Positions 24,325 to 37,240 of a DNA stretch of 64,000 nucleotides are shown here, in pieces. How positions within the stretch are numbered: the stretch's first letter is position 1; each line of letters opens with the position of its first letter. Origin of the DNA: Brasenia schreberi (lineage: Eukaryota > Streptophyta > Magnoliopsida > Nymphaeales > Cabombaceae). Location: NCBI GenBank assembly GCA_036023115.1, contig JAYKKT010000048.1:6640001-6704000 (forward strand). Reading direction: 5' to 3'. The position numbers and the translations under genes are program-made. The notes below the pieces were generated by a model that was not told where the DNA came from, ran no database searches, and saw nothing but the letters and a program-made list of their open reading frames with translations.

Positions 24325-27300
24325 TCAAACACATGCAATTCCATACTTGTTGCTACCCGCGGCTTCCATTGCTGACACCATGTTATGGGACTTATCTGAA
24401 GTTGGGAATGACAGCTGCTTCTTCGCGAAAGCAGGAGGAGCCTTTTCTGCTGACACCTGCTTATCCCCTAGTGGGCTGCTCAACCTAGCTTTAGCCCTTG
24501 CTGATTCAGTTGGCGTCATGTAACCTGGGACTGTAGGTGAGCTTGCAAGGCTCTCATCATCCCTAATGGAGGAGCCACCAATGCTGTGTCGTCTGGTTCT
24601 CTCAGATTGCATGCTCATCATGCTCCTCGAGTCATCTTGTGTGACCCTCCCATTATGTGGGCTCCCTAACTTTGCCTTGGCCGTTCTAGACAAAGACTTC
24701 GACAGCAGTGTGGAGGGAGACACTTTGCTGGCTGGCCGGATTGATTTCACAGCCATAGGTGATGGCCTCTCACCATTGATCTCATGGGTAACAGTAGATT
24801 TGGCAATATCTCCTGCAATACGACTAGCAATTCTTATAGATGATGCATCCGAATTTTCTTTCTCTGCAACACTGCGGCTCTCCCATGGTCTTGCTGCCAT
24901 CCAGCGCTCTAACCAACTCCATCCCCAGGGTGGATTGTTTGGGTCGATAAACATTGGATTTGCTGATTTCGAAGAATGCCTCCATTGTTGCTGTATGTAG
25001 GCGGGAAAAATTATCTATGCTGCCATGCAGTAATCGCAGAAAAGCATAGAGAGAATGAGCAGCATCAGTACCTGATGAGAGAAAGCATATGCTAGAGATC
25101 GCTCTCTTCTAATAGCAGCTTCTTGTTTGTTGGCTAATTCGGCCTCTATCTGCTCCTTTGACTGGAGAGTATCATCCCAATCTCCTCCCATCTATCTTGA
25201 CAACGAGTATGTTAGTACCAGTATCAGGCACAATTTATCTACTCTCCACCTAAAATATCTTAGCAGAAGTGAACAAGGTTATGGACACATTTTCAATAAA
25301 TTGATGAGGGATTTCCAGAATTAAAATGCTTCCAGATATGAAAAGCTTAAGTCTAAATTTATGGCTATGTCTGATTCATTAAAATGCAATAATCAGCCTC
25401 AAATATGAACAGCTTCATTGATGTGTTGAAAGTCGGCCCAAAGAACTGACCTAGAGAGAGAAAAACTATAACTTTTCTGTCTTGGTGAAACCAATCCGGT
25501 ACCAATTCCAGTAATCTAAGTCCATTCGGGAGAACAAATTACAAAAGTTTAGTACACAATCCCCATACAGAAGGTCCTCGAAAGATCTGAGACAAACAAA
25601 TAACAATGAGTCTATAACTGCAGTAGGATGGCTGCAGTAAGTTCCCAGTTTAATCTTTTCTGTTTCGCCTTCCATTCCATGCACATAACATTGTCGTCAC
25701 TGACCATAAAAAATGCATGAACTATCCACGCCTTGCAAGTCCGTGACACAAAATTATTCTGTGTACCTCATTTCTATACGCATCCCTACCAGCCCCTTCC
25801 CTTCTACACTGCAGGAATATCTTATTATGCTGCGTACTTGAGCATGATGCCACATTTATAGCAACTAAGATATTCTTCAGAGTAAGAAAATAATGGCAAA
25901 TTTTGTTTACCATTAAACTGTTGATAGCATACATGGTAGTCCCCTTAGACTGCTGCAGGATAAATGCCACATTTATAGCAACTAAGATATTCTTCAGAGT
26001 AAGAAAATAATGGCAAATTTTGTTTACCATTAAACTGTTGATAGCATACATGGTAGTCCCCTTAGACTGCTGCAGGATAAATTATATGTCCTTTACGGTA
26101 GTTATTTTAGACAGAGAACACTTTAAAAGAGGGAGAGGAAGGTCTCAGAAATCTCTGAAGGAAATTCTTGCTTCTTTGGAGTTACATGCTGATATGAAAC
26201 ATCAAGTTCAATGGTAACTGAGAACCCGTGCAGTCAACCCCACTTAGTATGGTTAAAGACTTTGATTTGGTTTGTCTGGTTGTTCCCTTAACACAACTTT
26301 TCCACATTAGCAAATACTAGGCTAACAACGTGCTTTTGTGGATGTCGACTGCCCATCTTCATATCTGAACATATGGTTTAAAAGTTGCTACCACAATGGC
26401 AGAAAGCAAAGCAACCAGAATACTGTAAATATCTGAAAACTTACAGATGCTTTCAAATCCTCCAGCTCCTTTTCCCGTTTCAGTAGCAGTTGACGCTGCA
26501 AAGCTTGGTTCTCCTCCAACATCCTCAGCCTTCTTGATCGGATCTGGGATTGAACCCTAGACAGCGTCTGCATGCAGCGAAGTGCAGTTGTTGCTTGACG
26601 CTTAACTGAGTTTCCATGGATTAATACTTTCAACCTTACAAGTCCTCTCAAAGCTTGCAAAGCTCTCCTCTCCTGGATTTAATTTTTGGGCAAATGTTAA
26701 CAATCCTTAGATATAAATTACAGTCAGTGTAAATGAACACTGTGCCCTTGGTATCTCTAGGAAAAAGTATTAAGCCAAAACACAAGGAAGATCAAGTAAG
26801 GACTGCTGAAAATCTGAAAACTTTCGTGAAAGTTCTTCCACATCTTGATGAAATTCTAGAGTTCAATCTAATGTAATTTCCTTCATCCAGCTAATAGGAA
26901 GCTGCTTGACAACTAAAACATCTTTTGAATTATATCGTTAAACTTGTGAGCAAGAAAACATGGAAAACCAAAATATTTTAATGAACTCCACATTGGAACT
27001 AAAGAACTGCACTAAAAAAGGTAGGTATGAGACGATCCCAAAGTAGGAAAAGCACATGAATCACATATATAATATATACAATAAGAGTTTAACTAACCAA
27101 CAGACAGAAACAAATCATTGCATTAAGAAGTTCTCTGAAGTTTCACAAACCAGGTATCCTCTAAATGCCGTTTGAATATTGATGGCAGCCAGCTCTTCCC
27201 TGGATTTTCCGGCCGGTTGAGGCACCACCGTCAGCCTAACAACCTCTGCAGCAGACTGAGCAGCGGCAACTGCAGTGGAAATTGCGACCGAGTAAGCATG

Positions 27301-27666
27301 CTTGTTTTGCGGATCCTCTACTGTAAATTTCGCTTCTTGGCTCACTACTGTGATGGTCTCTTCCAACGGAGCAGGAAGTTCAGATATCTCAGATCGTTTT
27401 GATCTCCCAAATGCCCATTTCTGTTTAGATTTGCTGGCTGTTTTCTGACCCAAAGCGCACTCTTTTAATGGGTGAACAAGAGCATTGTGTGTGTGTGTGT
27501 GAGAGAGAGAGAAAGGAGGGAGAGGGCTAATTTAAAGGGTGAACAACAGCATTGTGCGTGTGTGTGTGTGTGAGAAATCAGTAAATCCAACCTCTTGTTT
27601 CTTCTCTTTTGATTCAGGGCTAAAAGCCTTCTTAACAGCACCAAACCAGTTGCCCTTCTTCCCCAT
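24325..27666 (-). CDS. IQ67-domain (IQD) calmodulin-binding protein
   Basis: Five coding exons on the minus strand: 27592-27666, 27151-27444, 26445-26672, 25072-25191 and 24325-24990. All are joined in phase 0, giving 460 residues. The N-terminus 'MGKKGNWFGAVKKAFSPESK' is the usual IQD start. The IQ67 region spans about 111-175. Its first IQ motif 'NIQTAFRGYLERRALQALRG' is split after residue 123 by the phase-0 intron typical of the family. It continues through 'VRLKVLIHGNSVKRQ' and 'MQTLSRVQSQIRSRR'. 'NPPWGWSWLERWMAARP' starts near 258, and the C-terminal DUF4005-like 'DDESLASSPTVPGYMTPTES' is near 383-402. IQDs are basic scaffolds that bind calmodulin, microtubules and membranes. The layout is closest to the IQD2/IQD3 subgroup as I know it. 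Introns hold a 117-bp tandem duplication and a LINE fragment. No disabling change is seen. Confidence 0.95.
25847..26080. repeat. Perfect 117-bp tandem duplication in IQD intron 3
   Basis: 25847-25963 and 25964-26080 appear identical by eye, each starting ATGCCACATTTATAGC and ending CTGCTGCAGGATAA. The identity implies a very recent duplication or an assembly artefact. It lies between coding exons 3 and 4 of the IQD gene and does not touch splice sites. Confidence 0.9.
26085..26285 (+). mobile_element. RTE-type LINE 3'-end fragment in IQD intron 3
   Basis: The plus strand reads 'FKRGRGRSQKSLKEILASLE', which corresponds to the 'IKRGRGRPQK..KETIKNDL' region of the LINE at 4823-6235. It is followed by a degenerate tail 'CAACCCCACTTAGTATGG' and 'AAAGACTTTGATTTGG'. 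It is antisense to the IQD gene and begins directly after the 117-bp duplication. Confidence 0.7.
27470..27580. repeat. Short tandem duplication with TG/GA microsatellites in IQD intron 1
   Basis: 'gggtgaacaa(g/c)agcattgtg' occurs at 27470 and again at 27537, each followed by a GT run and GA. The 67-bp period suggests slippage or duplication. The first copy sits about 25 bp from the exon 2 acceptor. Confidence 0.75.
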
Positions 27667-28560
27667 CTAACTTCCTCAAATTCCACCTTCATAAACAAAG
27701 AGCAAACCAATCAGAAATCGCTGTTACATGTAGCATCAAATTAATGACAGATACTCAAATTCTCAAAAAGCTCATGATTCAAACAGCAATAAGCAAAAGG
27801 AGAGCAACAACAAAGAGAAAACTCGACGTCACTCTGAGGACTACGAGAAAGGCATCTACCAGTAAAACAATCAACACAAACTCAACCCCCTTCGAAAATT
27901 TCAAATGTCTTATCATAACGCATACAAACGCTCAAACAATAAAGCCGCCTTTCTAGGCTTACTGCTTTAACAAAGTGCCAATACCAGGACTCGTAGAACG
28001 CTCGTTCTACGGGCATCATACATAAATCTCACAAGATTTAGGGTGCTGGCAACTCAGCCCCCACAATAAACACGAAAAAACAACAACATAGAAGATCACC
28101 CAGTAGAAAACAAGCTCAACAACAACTCCCCAGATCCACATTCTATATTCAATGAGCTAACATCACTAATCCAGTATTTTTCAAAAGATTAATTAACACG
28201 AATTTTGATATAAACACAGAAAGCTGCTTGTCATCTATCAAAATAACCAACAACAACGACCCATCATCAACACTTTCCTAGAAAGAAACCAAGGAGAAAA
28301 GAAGCATAGGCTTGTGACAAAACAAGCATCGTACCTAGTGTACGTAGGAATCAAAATCCCCCGACCCGTAATAAGGAAAAAGAAGGAGAGAGAAGCAGAG
28401 GATGGAGCAGATCTGACATCGTCACCAATATGAGAGAGCACAACTGGTAATGGGGCCCTCTCTTACCCTTCACGTGGGACCCGTCTGCCCATTGACAGCA
28501 CAGACATCGTCACCAATGCATCACTCTCTCTCTTACGAAGGATGAATTAAATGCAGAAAT
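27667..28560 (-). promoter_or_regulatory. 5' UTR, likely leader intron, and promoter of IQD gene
   Basis: Upstream of the ATG (minus sense), 27667-28240 is AT-rich and intron-like. It is followed by a CT-rich stretch at about 28370-28450 ('ctctcatattgg', 'ctctgcttctctctcc' on the minus strand) that looks like a plant 5' leader. A 5' UTR intron with its acceptor just before 27666 is plausible but not proven. Confidence 0.4.
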
Positions 28561-28839
28561 GGTTTGAAATAATTGTAGAAATACATGTTTTTATCTTTTG
28601 AACTAACAAATTTTTTTGTTGGTTCTTTAGTTTTATTATATTTTCATAGTGATATGATCTAGAAACAATACCATAAGGGTCACCTTACATTTTTCATCCT
28701 TTGTATATTATCGAAAATGAAATAGTAGTAAAGGGTCACCCTACATTTGTCATCCTCGTCCGTGATTGAAAATGAAACGAGTAGTATGTATGGTAAGGAT
28801 CTCTAAAGGAAAAACTTTGGTAACTCCTGTCTTTGTTAG
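28561..28839. other. Intergenic, small repeated motif
   Basis: 'gggtcaccttacatttttcatcct' is repeated in altered form about 60 bp later (28678 and 28735). Nothing else is recognised. Confidence 0.3.
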
Positions 28840-31150
28840 AAATATATTCTAAAAAAATGTAGTATCAAATAGATCAACTATTGTGTTGACATCTATATAA
28901 GATACTTCATATCTAATGAACAAGAATATATGCACATATCTTGTCTCTATGTAACCCACAATATAACATATACTATTTTAGGTCTCAATTTCTTTGTCTT
29001 GTGTTTAGGGATGAGTATTTTAGCAAGACACTCTACACTTTGAGATATTTGATACCGGTCTTTTGACCCTTTCTAAGTTCAAAAATACTACTTTCCTTGC
29101 GCTTATAAGGAACTCTTCATAATATTACAAGCCATAGTTAAAGCTTCTCCTACATATAGGTAGGTAAACCCAAAACTTTGAAGTAAAACATTAACCATAT
29201 CAAATAGAGTTTTATTCTTTTGTTCAAATATTAATATCATTATTTTGACAGTATTCTTGAAAAAGGTTTGAGGTATACTCTCCTCCCCTATCATACCTTA
29301 ATTTTTTAAGTACCTTGCATGTTTGAGTTTGTGCTTTATTTCTAAATATTTGAAATGTTTCTAAAGTTCATCTTTACTTTTAAGTAAGTAAATATAACAA
29401 TATCTACTACAATCATCAATAAATATGATAAAATATCTTTTGTTATCCATAATAATCATTCTATTGAATTCATAAATATCAATGTGTACCAAATCCAAAA
29501 TTTTGAATTTCTTATCAACCGCATAAAAATATTTTTTACGTTGCTTCACTTGCACATATATACCACATTTGTATTTTTTATCTATAACAAACTTAGGTAT
29601 AAAGTTTAAGTTCATCATTCTTTTCATAGAATAAAAGTTTATATGACACAACCTAGCATGTCATACATCAGATGATGATTAAATATTATATACAAAAGAA
29701 GAAGTAGATATTTTATTATCACTAAAATTCATATAAAAATTAACAATTGATTCTACATGAATTTTAAACAGATCATTTATATCACACAAATAACCCTTCT
29801 AAAAAAACATCATGTACTCAGTCATTTAATTACAACTGTATTACATTTGAAATATAACCTTAATTCCTCCCTAACTAAAGTAGAACCACTGAAGATATTC
29901 TAGTAAATTGTTTGAATGTGTCTAACTCCCTTAAAAGTCATAAACTTTACTGAAGGAAAGTTCAAGTCCACTCGTCCTTCACTCTTAACTTTAGGAGTCG
30001 AATGGTCCTCTAAAGTCACAATTCTGCCACAAATGGTAAGACACAAAAAAATACTAGCAAGCACAAACATTGACATTAGCCCAAATGTCTACAATCTAGT
30101 ATTATTGGTCATAAATAGAAATGAGATGGGGTTTAAGAAATAGATACCTATTACTAGTAGGTGCAATGATCACTTTGTTGACCATAACTCCTTCAACGGT
30201 CAAAGGTTTCTTTGCTTTGTTTGAAGGACAATCTCTTGCCCAATGTCCAACCTGACCTCAAAGCTAACACAATTTATTCTTTATTTTTTTGGATTTTAGC
30301 CTTTGGTTTATACTTTGCCTGATTATTAGGTTGTTTCTTTTCGATCGTCAAGTTAACCTTAGGGGTGTTGTCTATAGGTATAACAGGTTTCTGACTTCTA
30401 TGCTCTTTTTTCTATTGCTATATCTACAATTAAGTCATCAATGGTGATCTTACCCTTCTTTTGCTTGAGATTTAGGTTGAAACCTCCCAACACTTAGGAA
30501 ATTTCTCAATAATAGAAATAACAATAAAGTTTTCAAGAAACTCCATCTGAGCTTCTTTCAGACCATGGCATAAATATTGAAACTCGTGGGTTTGTTCGAT
30601 CATAAATTTTTCCTCTATCATTTGATACTTAAGGAATTTTGATATAAAATATTTTTTAAGACCGAAGTCTTAAGTATTATATTTTCAATTTAAGGCATGC
30701 AACAAATCTTTTACTGTTATAGAAGGAAAAAAAACTATAAACGTCAAATAAAATATTCGATAGTGCCAATAATATACAACACCAACATAGGGTGTCTTCC
30801 TTCTACTAGGCAATTTTAATCGAGTTTGTAGGATCAATATCATCAGGTTAGGGACAATTCAACTCGATATACAAATGCAACCCTAACATAGTTAACCAGA
30901 TGTTTGAAATGAAGACTAGAAAACTTTTTAAGCATCAATGTCAAGTTGTCCTTAGGTCGGAGGGTAGTAGATGAAAATATGTTTACTACGAATAATATTG
31001 ATTTCTCTAAGATTGTTTTAAGTAACTGTACAAATATATGCATAAGAAACCAATATACAATAATTATAAATATGTCCAAGCTCATATTCCAAGTAAGTCA
31101 TAAACAAAACCACATACCTTGCTTCGAGTCGACTTTGATCACGTGTTAAT
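28840..31150 (-). mobile_element. Degenerate Ty1/copia retrotransposon (gag to integrase)
   Basis: Minus-strand order: a gag region from about 31085, a CCHC-type zinc-knuckle remnant at about 30180-30260 ('VGHWARDCPSNKAKKP'), a GAG-pre-integrase segment at about 29600-29651 ('INFYSMKRMMNLNFIP'), integrase core residues at about 29361-29520 ('DKRYFIIFIDDCSRY'), then 'DRGGEYTS' near 29285 and the integrase C-terminal part down to about 29000. Stops and frameshifts are frequent. RT and RNase H are missing, and I could not recognise a matching pair of LTRs or a primer-binding site. It is a dead partial element downstream of nothing obvious. Confidence 0.75.
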
Positions 31151-32040
31151 CGCCTTAGATTTAAAGAAAGGGAACCCTGTCTTGTAACCATTTTCGTGTA
31201 AATATTTTTTATCGCTAGATCAAAAGTTTTTCGTGCAAAAAGATAGACCGAAGACCGAAAATAATTCTCAAGCCCAAGCCAGGCTCAAAGCGTGTGTGGT
31301 CTAACATGTCCTCACTAAGCTCTTTGAAATAAGGTTCATGAGCTACTAACTATATAAAATGACATATAGCTTTGTCTCATTCTTCAATATGAGACTAAAT
31401 TATTTTCTCTTAGTTATCACATACACAAGTACCTCACGTGTGATCTTTTACACTTTAGGACTTTTAAATATATCAATTATGCATCAATTGAATATTTTGG
31501 GATACTAAACATGAATTAAATGTTATTAATGTATGTATATTTAATTAACCAATCTATAATTAACATTAAAACCAACAGAAATCCCAAGAAAATCAAAATT
31601 GGGATATCCAATAGACTTTCTATTCTTGTGGCAATAAAGTGCAAATCCAACTTTCAATTCACTAGTTTTGTGCAAAGACTATCCAAAATTATAGAGGAGA
31701 ATGAATGAACAATTGATGGTAGTCTTAATTGTGAATCGTCACGTGATACCTTGCTTCCTTTCTTATGTCTATATTTGTCTGTGATTGAAAGAAGAACTCC
31801 CAAGAGAACAAAAATGGAAGGAAAGTGTTATTATATCAGAGTAATATCAAGATTCAAACTTGCAGCGAGCTTGATTTCCCAATAAATAGCTTGAGAATTA
31901 AACAAGAGAAACACAGAAAAGATGGTTTTGTTTGTGGTGAATTGTTGCGTTTTGCCTTGCTCTCTCCACCAACAACTTAATTATTACCACTTGAATAGGT
32001 TCCTTGCCCTCCCTTTGTACTGAGAGAGAGAGAGAGAGAG
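31151..32040. other. AT-rich sequence, possible Copia LTR remnant
   Basis: This lies directly 5' (minus sense) of the Copia gag. 31230-31470 has a unique LTR-like composition, but no repeat partner was found in the window. A small GA run lies at 32023-32040. No gene is seen. Confidence 0.25.
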
Positions 32041-32524
32041 GTTCGTGGTTAGATTTGGATTCTTTTTCTTTATTCTAGGTTTTGATCTATTTTTTAGTCC
32101 TACCCTAACCATACCAATTTTAATCGATTCCTTGATTTTGGGAACCAAACTGAATCTCTATACAAGTCATAAAACCAATCCAAACCATATCATGGGTCTC
32201 GATTTGGTTTGGTTCGAACCCATGATTGATTATGCTTTAACCATGTACCATCGATGACCAAATAAACTTAGTGAATTATTTAATATTTTTTAGACACTAT
32301 TATTCGGTAAATTGTTCACCTACAAAGTATCACAATACATTATATATAGAGAGAAACTAGGTGTTCCAATACACCCTCTCATACTAGACTTTATTAGACA
32401 ATCTGTGTCATCTATGCAATTGCACAAACGATAAAGATCGAATTATCTATCAACATCGATACAAGGATTGATGTCATAATCACCACTATTTGATTGATTA
32501 TATGAACGACGGTGATAATCAAGT
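32041..32524. other. Intergenic with 'aaccaaacc' motifs
   Basis: Motifs such as 'ccaatccaaaccatatc' and 'ggtttggttcgaaccc' resemble the termini of the 'aaccgg'-rich elements. No end could be defined. Confidence 0.3.
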
Positions 32525-32635
32525 AATGTATAGTATAAGAGATTGTCTAGCAACTCTCTCTCACAAATGATGATGATGACCAACTAATGTTTAGTATGAG
32601 AGGTTGTCTAGCAACTCTCTCTCTCTATATGTATG

Positions 32636-32722
<87 letters not shown>
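32525..32722. repeat. 61-bp direct repeat followed by compound (TA)n(GA)n microsatellite
   Basis: 'tgtatagtataagagattgtctagcaactctctctc' at about 32527 recurs as 'tgtttagtatgagaggttgtctagcaactctctctc' at about 32588. The second copy runs into about 50 bp of TA and 29 bp of GA. The compound order matches 22954-23041. Confidence 0.85.
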
Positions 32723-32726
<4 letters not shown>

Positions 32727-33743
32727 GGAATCCCATGCTAGGCATTGCTTGATCATCACCATTGTATGTACGATCAATCAAACGGTAATGATTAAGACAT
32801 CCATCTCACATTACATTTAATTCACCCATGTGTATTAAATATTATTGATCTTTGTGTCAATATTGATGGGCAACTCGATCTGCATCATTCGTGTGATTTC
32901 ATGAATGACGCAGATCATCTAGTAGTGTTTGATCTATACACACATGCCCATACTCTCAACCGAGTTGATGGGTCTAGCAATGTGACTGATACATGACCAA
33001 CATGCTAGATCAACCTTAGTGGGTTTCTAAAGTGACGTGATAGACAAGAACTTCAAACGGCCTTCTATAAGGAATGTGAGTTAGGCTCCTCTCCCGAATG
33101 CTAAGGCATAGAGTGGACATTGACATCCATTTAACTCACACCACAATATGACAAACACAAGAGGGCAATGGCAACAAAGACTCATGAAGTGTAAAGCCAT
33201 AAGACAAGTGTTTTATTGATAACATAACAAAGTATACTGGTAAGTTATGGACTCTTCCCTCAAACAAGGTTTTGTATAAAGGAATGGGACCGGGCCAATA
33301 ATGTATTTATGATCAAAGAATCACATTCTCCTCCACCTAAAATCATTATCGTCTTCGTCAACATCCTCATCTTCGTCCCCACATGGGACTGATCCAATAA
33401 GGTCATTGATTTTTATTGCAAAACAATACAAAACTGCTTCCTTTGACATCTCCTGCATTGAAGTGAGTCTTTGGAAGGTTAAAGTGATTGGGACATGATC
33501 TTCCGAGGTACTGTTATTCACTTGGCATCCCAAATCATTGAAGATGGTTCGAAAGGTTGGATGACATACTTGATGTATGTTGTGATCAAAGAGTTGTATA
33601 TGTCAACTTGACACTTGAATGTTGATATGAGGTGTGACACTCCCTATCACCGAAGGCAACTACTGTTGTGACTGATAACCCACATGAGACCTGTGTCATG
33701 GGGCATTGTCTAAGAACTTGCATTTACGTTGTCGGCATCCCAT
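32723..33743. other. Intergenic; one acidic open frame, unrecognised
   Basis: The minus-strand frame at 33321-33533 ends in an acidic stretch (DEDEDVDEDDNDF). I know no matching family, and it lacks start context or neighbours. No gene is called. Confidence 0.25.
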
Positions 33744-33972
33744 CCCCATGGGCATGGTGACGATCATTCTAGCTCATGAGATTTGAAATTGAAATGAATC
33801 TCAACCATCCATCTTTTATGATGGAGGGTAAGATTTAAAATTTAAAAGGCAAAAAGTATCTATGTGAATAAAGTGTATCAGCAAAAAGCACACATGTACT
33901 TTTTACTTTATATATTCAAATCTCAACCATCTAGATGATGGATGAGATTTGTTTGGATTTGCTAGTACTTAA
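33744..33972. mobile_element. MITE of the 'tctcaaccatc' family, copy 1
   Basis: The near-palindromic element reads inward from both sides as variants of 'TAGCAAATCCAAA.AAATCTCAACCATC'. The centre contains 'aaaagcacacatgtactttt'. The right end is clearer ('gatttgtttggatttgctag') than the left. Confidence 0.6.
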
Positions 33973-34139
33973 ATATGCTAACATCATCTTATATACATAA
34001 TTTTGTAAAGTAGATGATAATAATCATAATCTTCTATTTCACATAGTTATACTGTTTCAACCACCTTCCTTCAATACCTAACACTAACATTCTACTTTTC
34101 AAAACCATTCATATTTGATGCTAGCATAGTTAGGTAGGT

Positions 34140-34350
34140 GTTAACAAGTTCAAACAATTCTCAACCATCCATATTTGATAATGGATGATAAGATCTAAAA
34201 TTCAAAAAGCAAAAGCATTCATGTGAATAAAGTGTACCAACAAAAAGTACACATTTATTTTTTACTTTATAGATTCAAGTCTCAACTATCCATCATAAAA
34301 AAAAAATAGATGATTGAGACTTTTTTTTGGATTTGCTAGTAGCTAATTAG
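34140..34350. mobile_element. MITE of the 'tctcaaccatc' family, copy 2
   Basis: Same palindromic plan: 'caattctcaaccatccat' on the left, 'gattgagac' and 'ggatttgctagtagc' on the right, with 'aaaaagtacacatttatttttt' in the centre. Confidence 0.6.
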
Positions 34351-34602
34351 CATCTCTTTCTTTCTCCTTTGTATATATATATATAAGGAGAGAGAGAGAG
34401 AATGGGGGGCGGAGGTCTTATATACCTAATCTTGTAAGGTGGAAGATAATCATCTATAATCCCCTATTTCACATAGTTATACCTATTTAATCATTGTCCT
34501 CCTTACCTAACACTACTATTCCATTTTTCAAAACCATATTCCACTACTCAAAATAACCCTATGTTACCATCAAAATTACTTAAAAAACCTTATATATGAG
34601 TA

Positions 34603-34755
<153 letters not shown>

Positions 34756-34955
34756 TATGTGTTTGTAAATTTTGATTTTTTAAGATGTTTTGGTAGTAAA
34801 GGAGGTAGTTCTAACTTGTGGAAGTTAGTTTTAAAAAGTGGAGGAGGAGTGAAAGATATTGAAGAGTGGTTGGTGGTGATTGAAGAGGTAGAATCATGTA
34901 AGACAGGATTATATGTATGATAATGCACTATGCATATATAGAACTCTCTCTCCAC

Positions 34956-37240
34956 ACATATATGGCCGGTTCAGAACCGAAACCAAACTAACCTCAAAAC
35001 CATTGGAACCGTAACCGGGTACATCCCAGTTTGGTTACAATTCATGAGTTCCAGAAACCGCCTTGGAACAGGAACCAAAACCAGCCATTTCAAACCGTAC
35101 TTCGTTTTAAATATCATGTCTAACCTCTACTTGTGACAAATGTTCCTTAGCGGAATGACAGGGCGCTTCTTTCTGGCGATGGTTGGTGGTGTGGTTGTTC
35201 GATTCTCAGGTGGTTGTACTTACTGTTGTTATACCTTTTAACTTCAAACCGGAAGGGTTTAAATACAATATCGTACATAAATTTACACAAGTAAACCCTT
35301 TAGCTCCCGCTCCCTGTCCTCGTGGTTAGGCGGGAGTTCAGCCCCGAAACCGGACATGTCTGTATGGAATGTCTACGTGTAGTTGAACGTTCAACTATAC
35401 ACCAACAACTAAGCCTTTTCCCACTAGATGGGGTGAGCTAAATGGATTTTTTTTTTTCATATAGTCCTATCATAATTTGTAGAATCTACGGTAAATAAGT
35501 CTGACAAAGTTTTACACCGACTGTCACAAGCCTAATGCAATCCTCTTCTTTTATCCAGGATTGGAACCGATCATGCAAAGGTGATCCCTTATATGAGCGA
35601 TATTTGAATGTTCAACTATGAAATAAACAATTTCACCTTCTTTTGCAAAAGAAATCAAACCAAACCAAAAAAAAGAAGACCTAAACCAATGCAAATGGAG
35701 CGGTTCCGGAACTGGAACCTTCAGAACCACCCTAAAACCGAAAACCACTTCCTGATCCTTGGTCTGTTTGATTCTGGTTCTTAATTTCAAGCAATCCAGA
35801 ACCGGACATATTTATATGTATGCATATATAAACACCACTTTTTTACAAAAGAAATCAAACCAAACCAAGAAACAAAACACCTAAACCAATGCATATATAT
35901 ATAAGTATGGTTTTTTAACATTTAAATCAGGAATTAAGTCGTATATACAAATTTGTTTTTGATGGTGTAGAGCGAGAGAGATGGCCTCCTATCTTATATA
36001 GGGCAGTAACTCCTGTAAGATGACTGACCTGGCAGAATAGAAGAACCAACTTGGCAGATCGATGGTTGAAGTATTTTCTGATGATCCGTCCAGATTTTAA
36101 GCGTCTTATTTAATTAGAACAGCACAGAGCCTTCCAATTGTAGGGTTTGTTCTTATCCTCCTCACGAAATAGCCCTCGGTAATACGGATCCTTTAGAGCT
36201 CCTCCTCAGGCATTAATGACGATAAACACTTTGATATAGGGGTGTTTTAGGCAATCACAGAATTCAAAAGGCTCGGAAAACAAAGATAAGATCGGAAATC
36301 GGAGTAGATTGACCCGAACATGTCTCTTTCAGGTTTCACACAAGAGTCCGAACCCATGTTCGTCAATGTCGTATAGACCCAGTAGCTAAACATTCCCGAT
36401 TCGGTATAAGCTCAACGCATTGCACCACACTAATCCCGTTAAGTACTGAAACAGAAAGTGACAAACCGGACCCGGAACTGTAACCGAACCAGAGATCCTC
36501 CGATTTGGTTGCGTTTCCAAGTACCAATGGAACCAGAACTGAAGTTCAAAACATCGATACTGGTTTCGTTTTATATGATTTTTTTTTCTAAATTCTTTGG
36601 CTTTTCTTTTGGTTTTTCAGTTTTCAGTTCAAACCAGAAATGAATCCAGTTATGAACTGGTTATGGATCATGACTGAAACCAGTGACTATGAACTGTGAC
36701 CCTTACTGGAAACCGATGATCATGACCGAAACTGGGCATGTCTATGCACTGTATGTTAATGAAACAATTGATTACAAGATAAAAAATTAAGATATATAAG
36801 CATAATATGATAGAATTTAATGAGAATAGAGGTGGCCTGTTTGTACCTGGTCTGTTGGTTTGAATCAGACTGGGACCGCTTCATGGTAGCTGAAACTGGA
36901 CCCATAGCCGAAACCAAACTGTGGACCTCCTCAATTTCATTATGGTTCCACCTTCCAAAATGTCGAACCAAAGATGGATCAGGAACCAACTTCCAGACCA
37001 TATTTTGGTTCCAATTCTAAAATCCTATCTTTAATGCACATCTTTTCTAAATGGGATCATAACTAAACTGGACGTGAAACTGGAACTGGAACCGGAACCT
37101 GAAACCATTGTAGAATCAAACTCAAAACTATATCCGGAAGCAGTGGAACTAGAACTGTAGGTGGGTCAGTTCGGTTCTGGTTTTAGGTTTTGGTGGGACT
37201 AGAATTGGTGGTTTAGAACTGTCAGTTCTAGAGGTTCATT
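34956..37240. repeat. Cluster of 'aaccggaacc'-motif elements, nested
   Basis: Dense GGAACCGGAACC/GGTTCCGGTT-type motifs cover about 34965-35115, 35690-35810, 36440-36760 and 36830-37240. Several blocks end in 'ccggacatgtct' or 'tgggcatgtct', probably the element terminus. This looks like several copies of a nonautonomous DNA element inserted into one another. A patch at 35138-35215 has a good B box ('gttgttcgattctc') and may be another tRNA-derived SINE. No coding gene is seen. Confidence 0.5.
35399..35609 (-). mobile_element. tRNA-derived SINE with RTE-LINE tail, perfect 10-bp TSD
   Basis: On the minus strand it begins near 35609 with a tRNA-like head: A-box-like 'ATCGCTCATATAAGGG' and B-box-like 'CGGTTCCAATCCTGG'. 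A body follows with 'GGATTGCATTAGGCTTGTGA' and 'TATGATAGGACTATATGA'. It ends with CACCCCATCTAGTGGG and AAAAGGCTTAGTTGTTGG, the same tail as the RTE LINE at 4823-6235. GTTCAACTAT flanks it exactly at 35389-35398 and 35610-35619. It inserted into the 'aaccgg' repeat cluster, so it is younger than that cluster. Confidence 0.85.
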
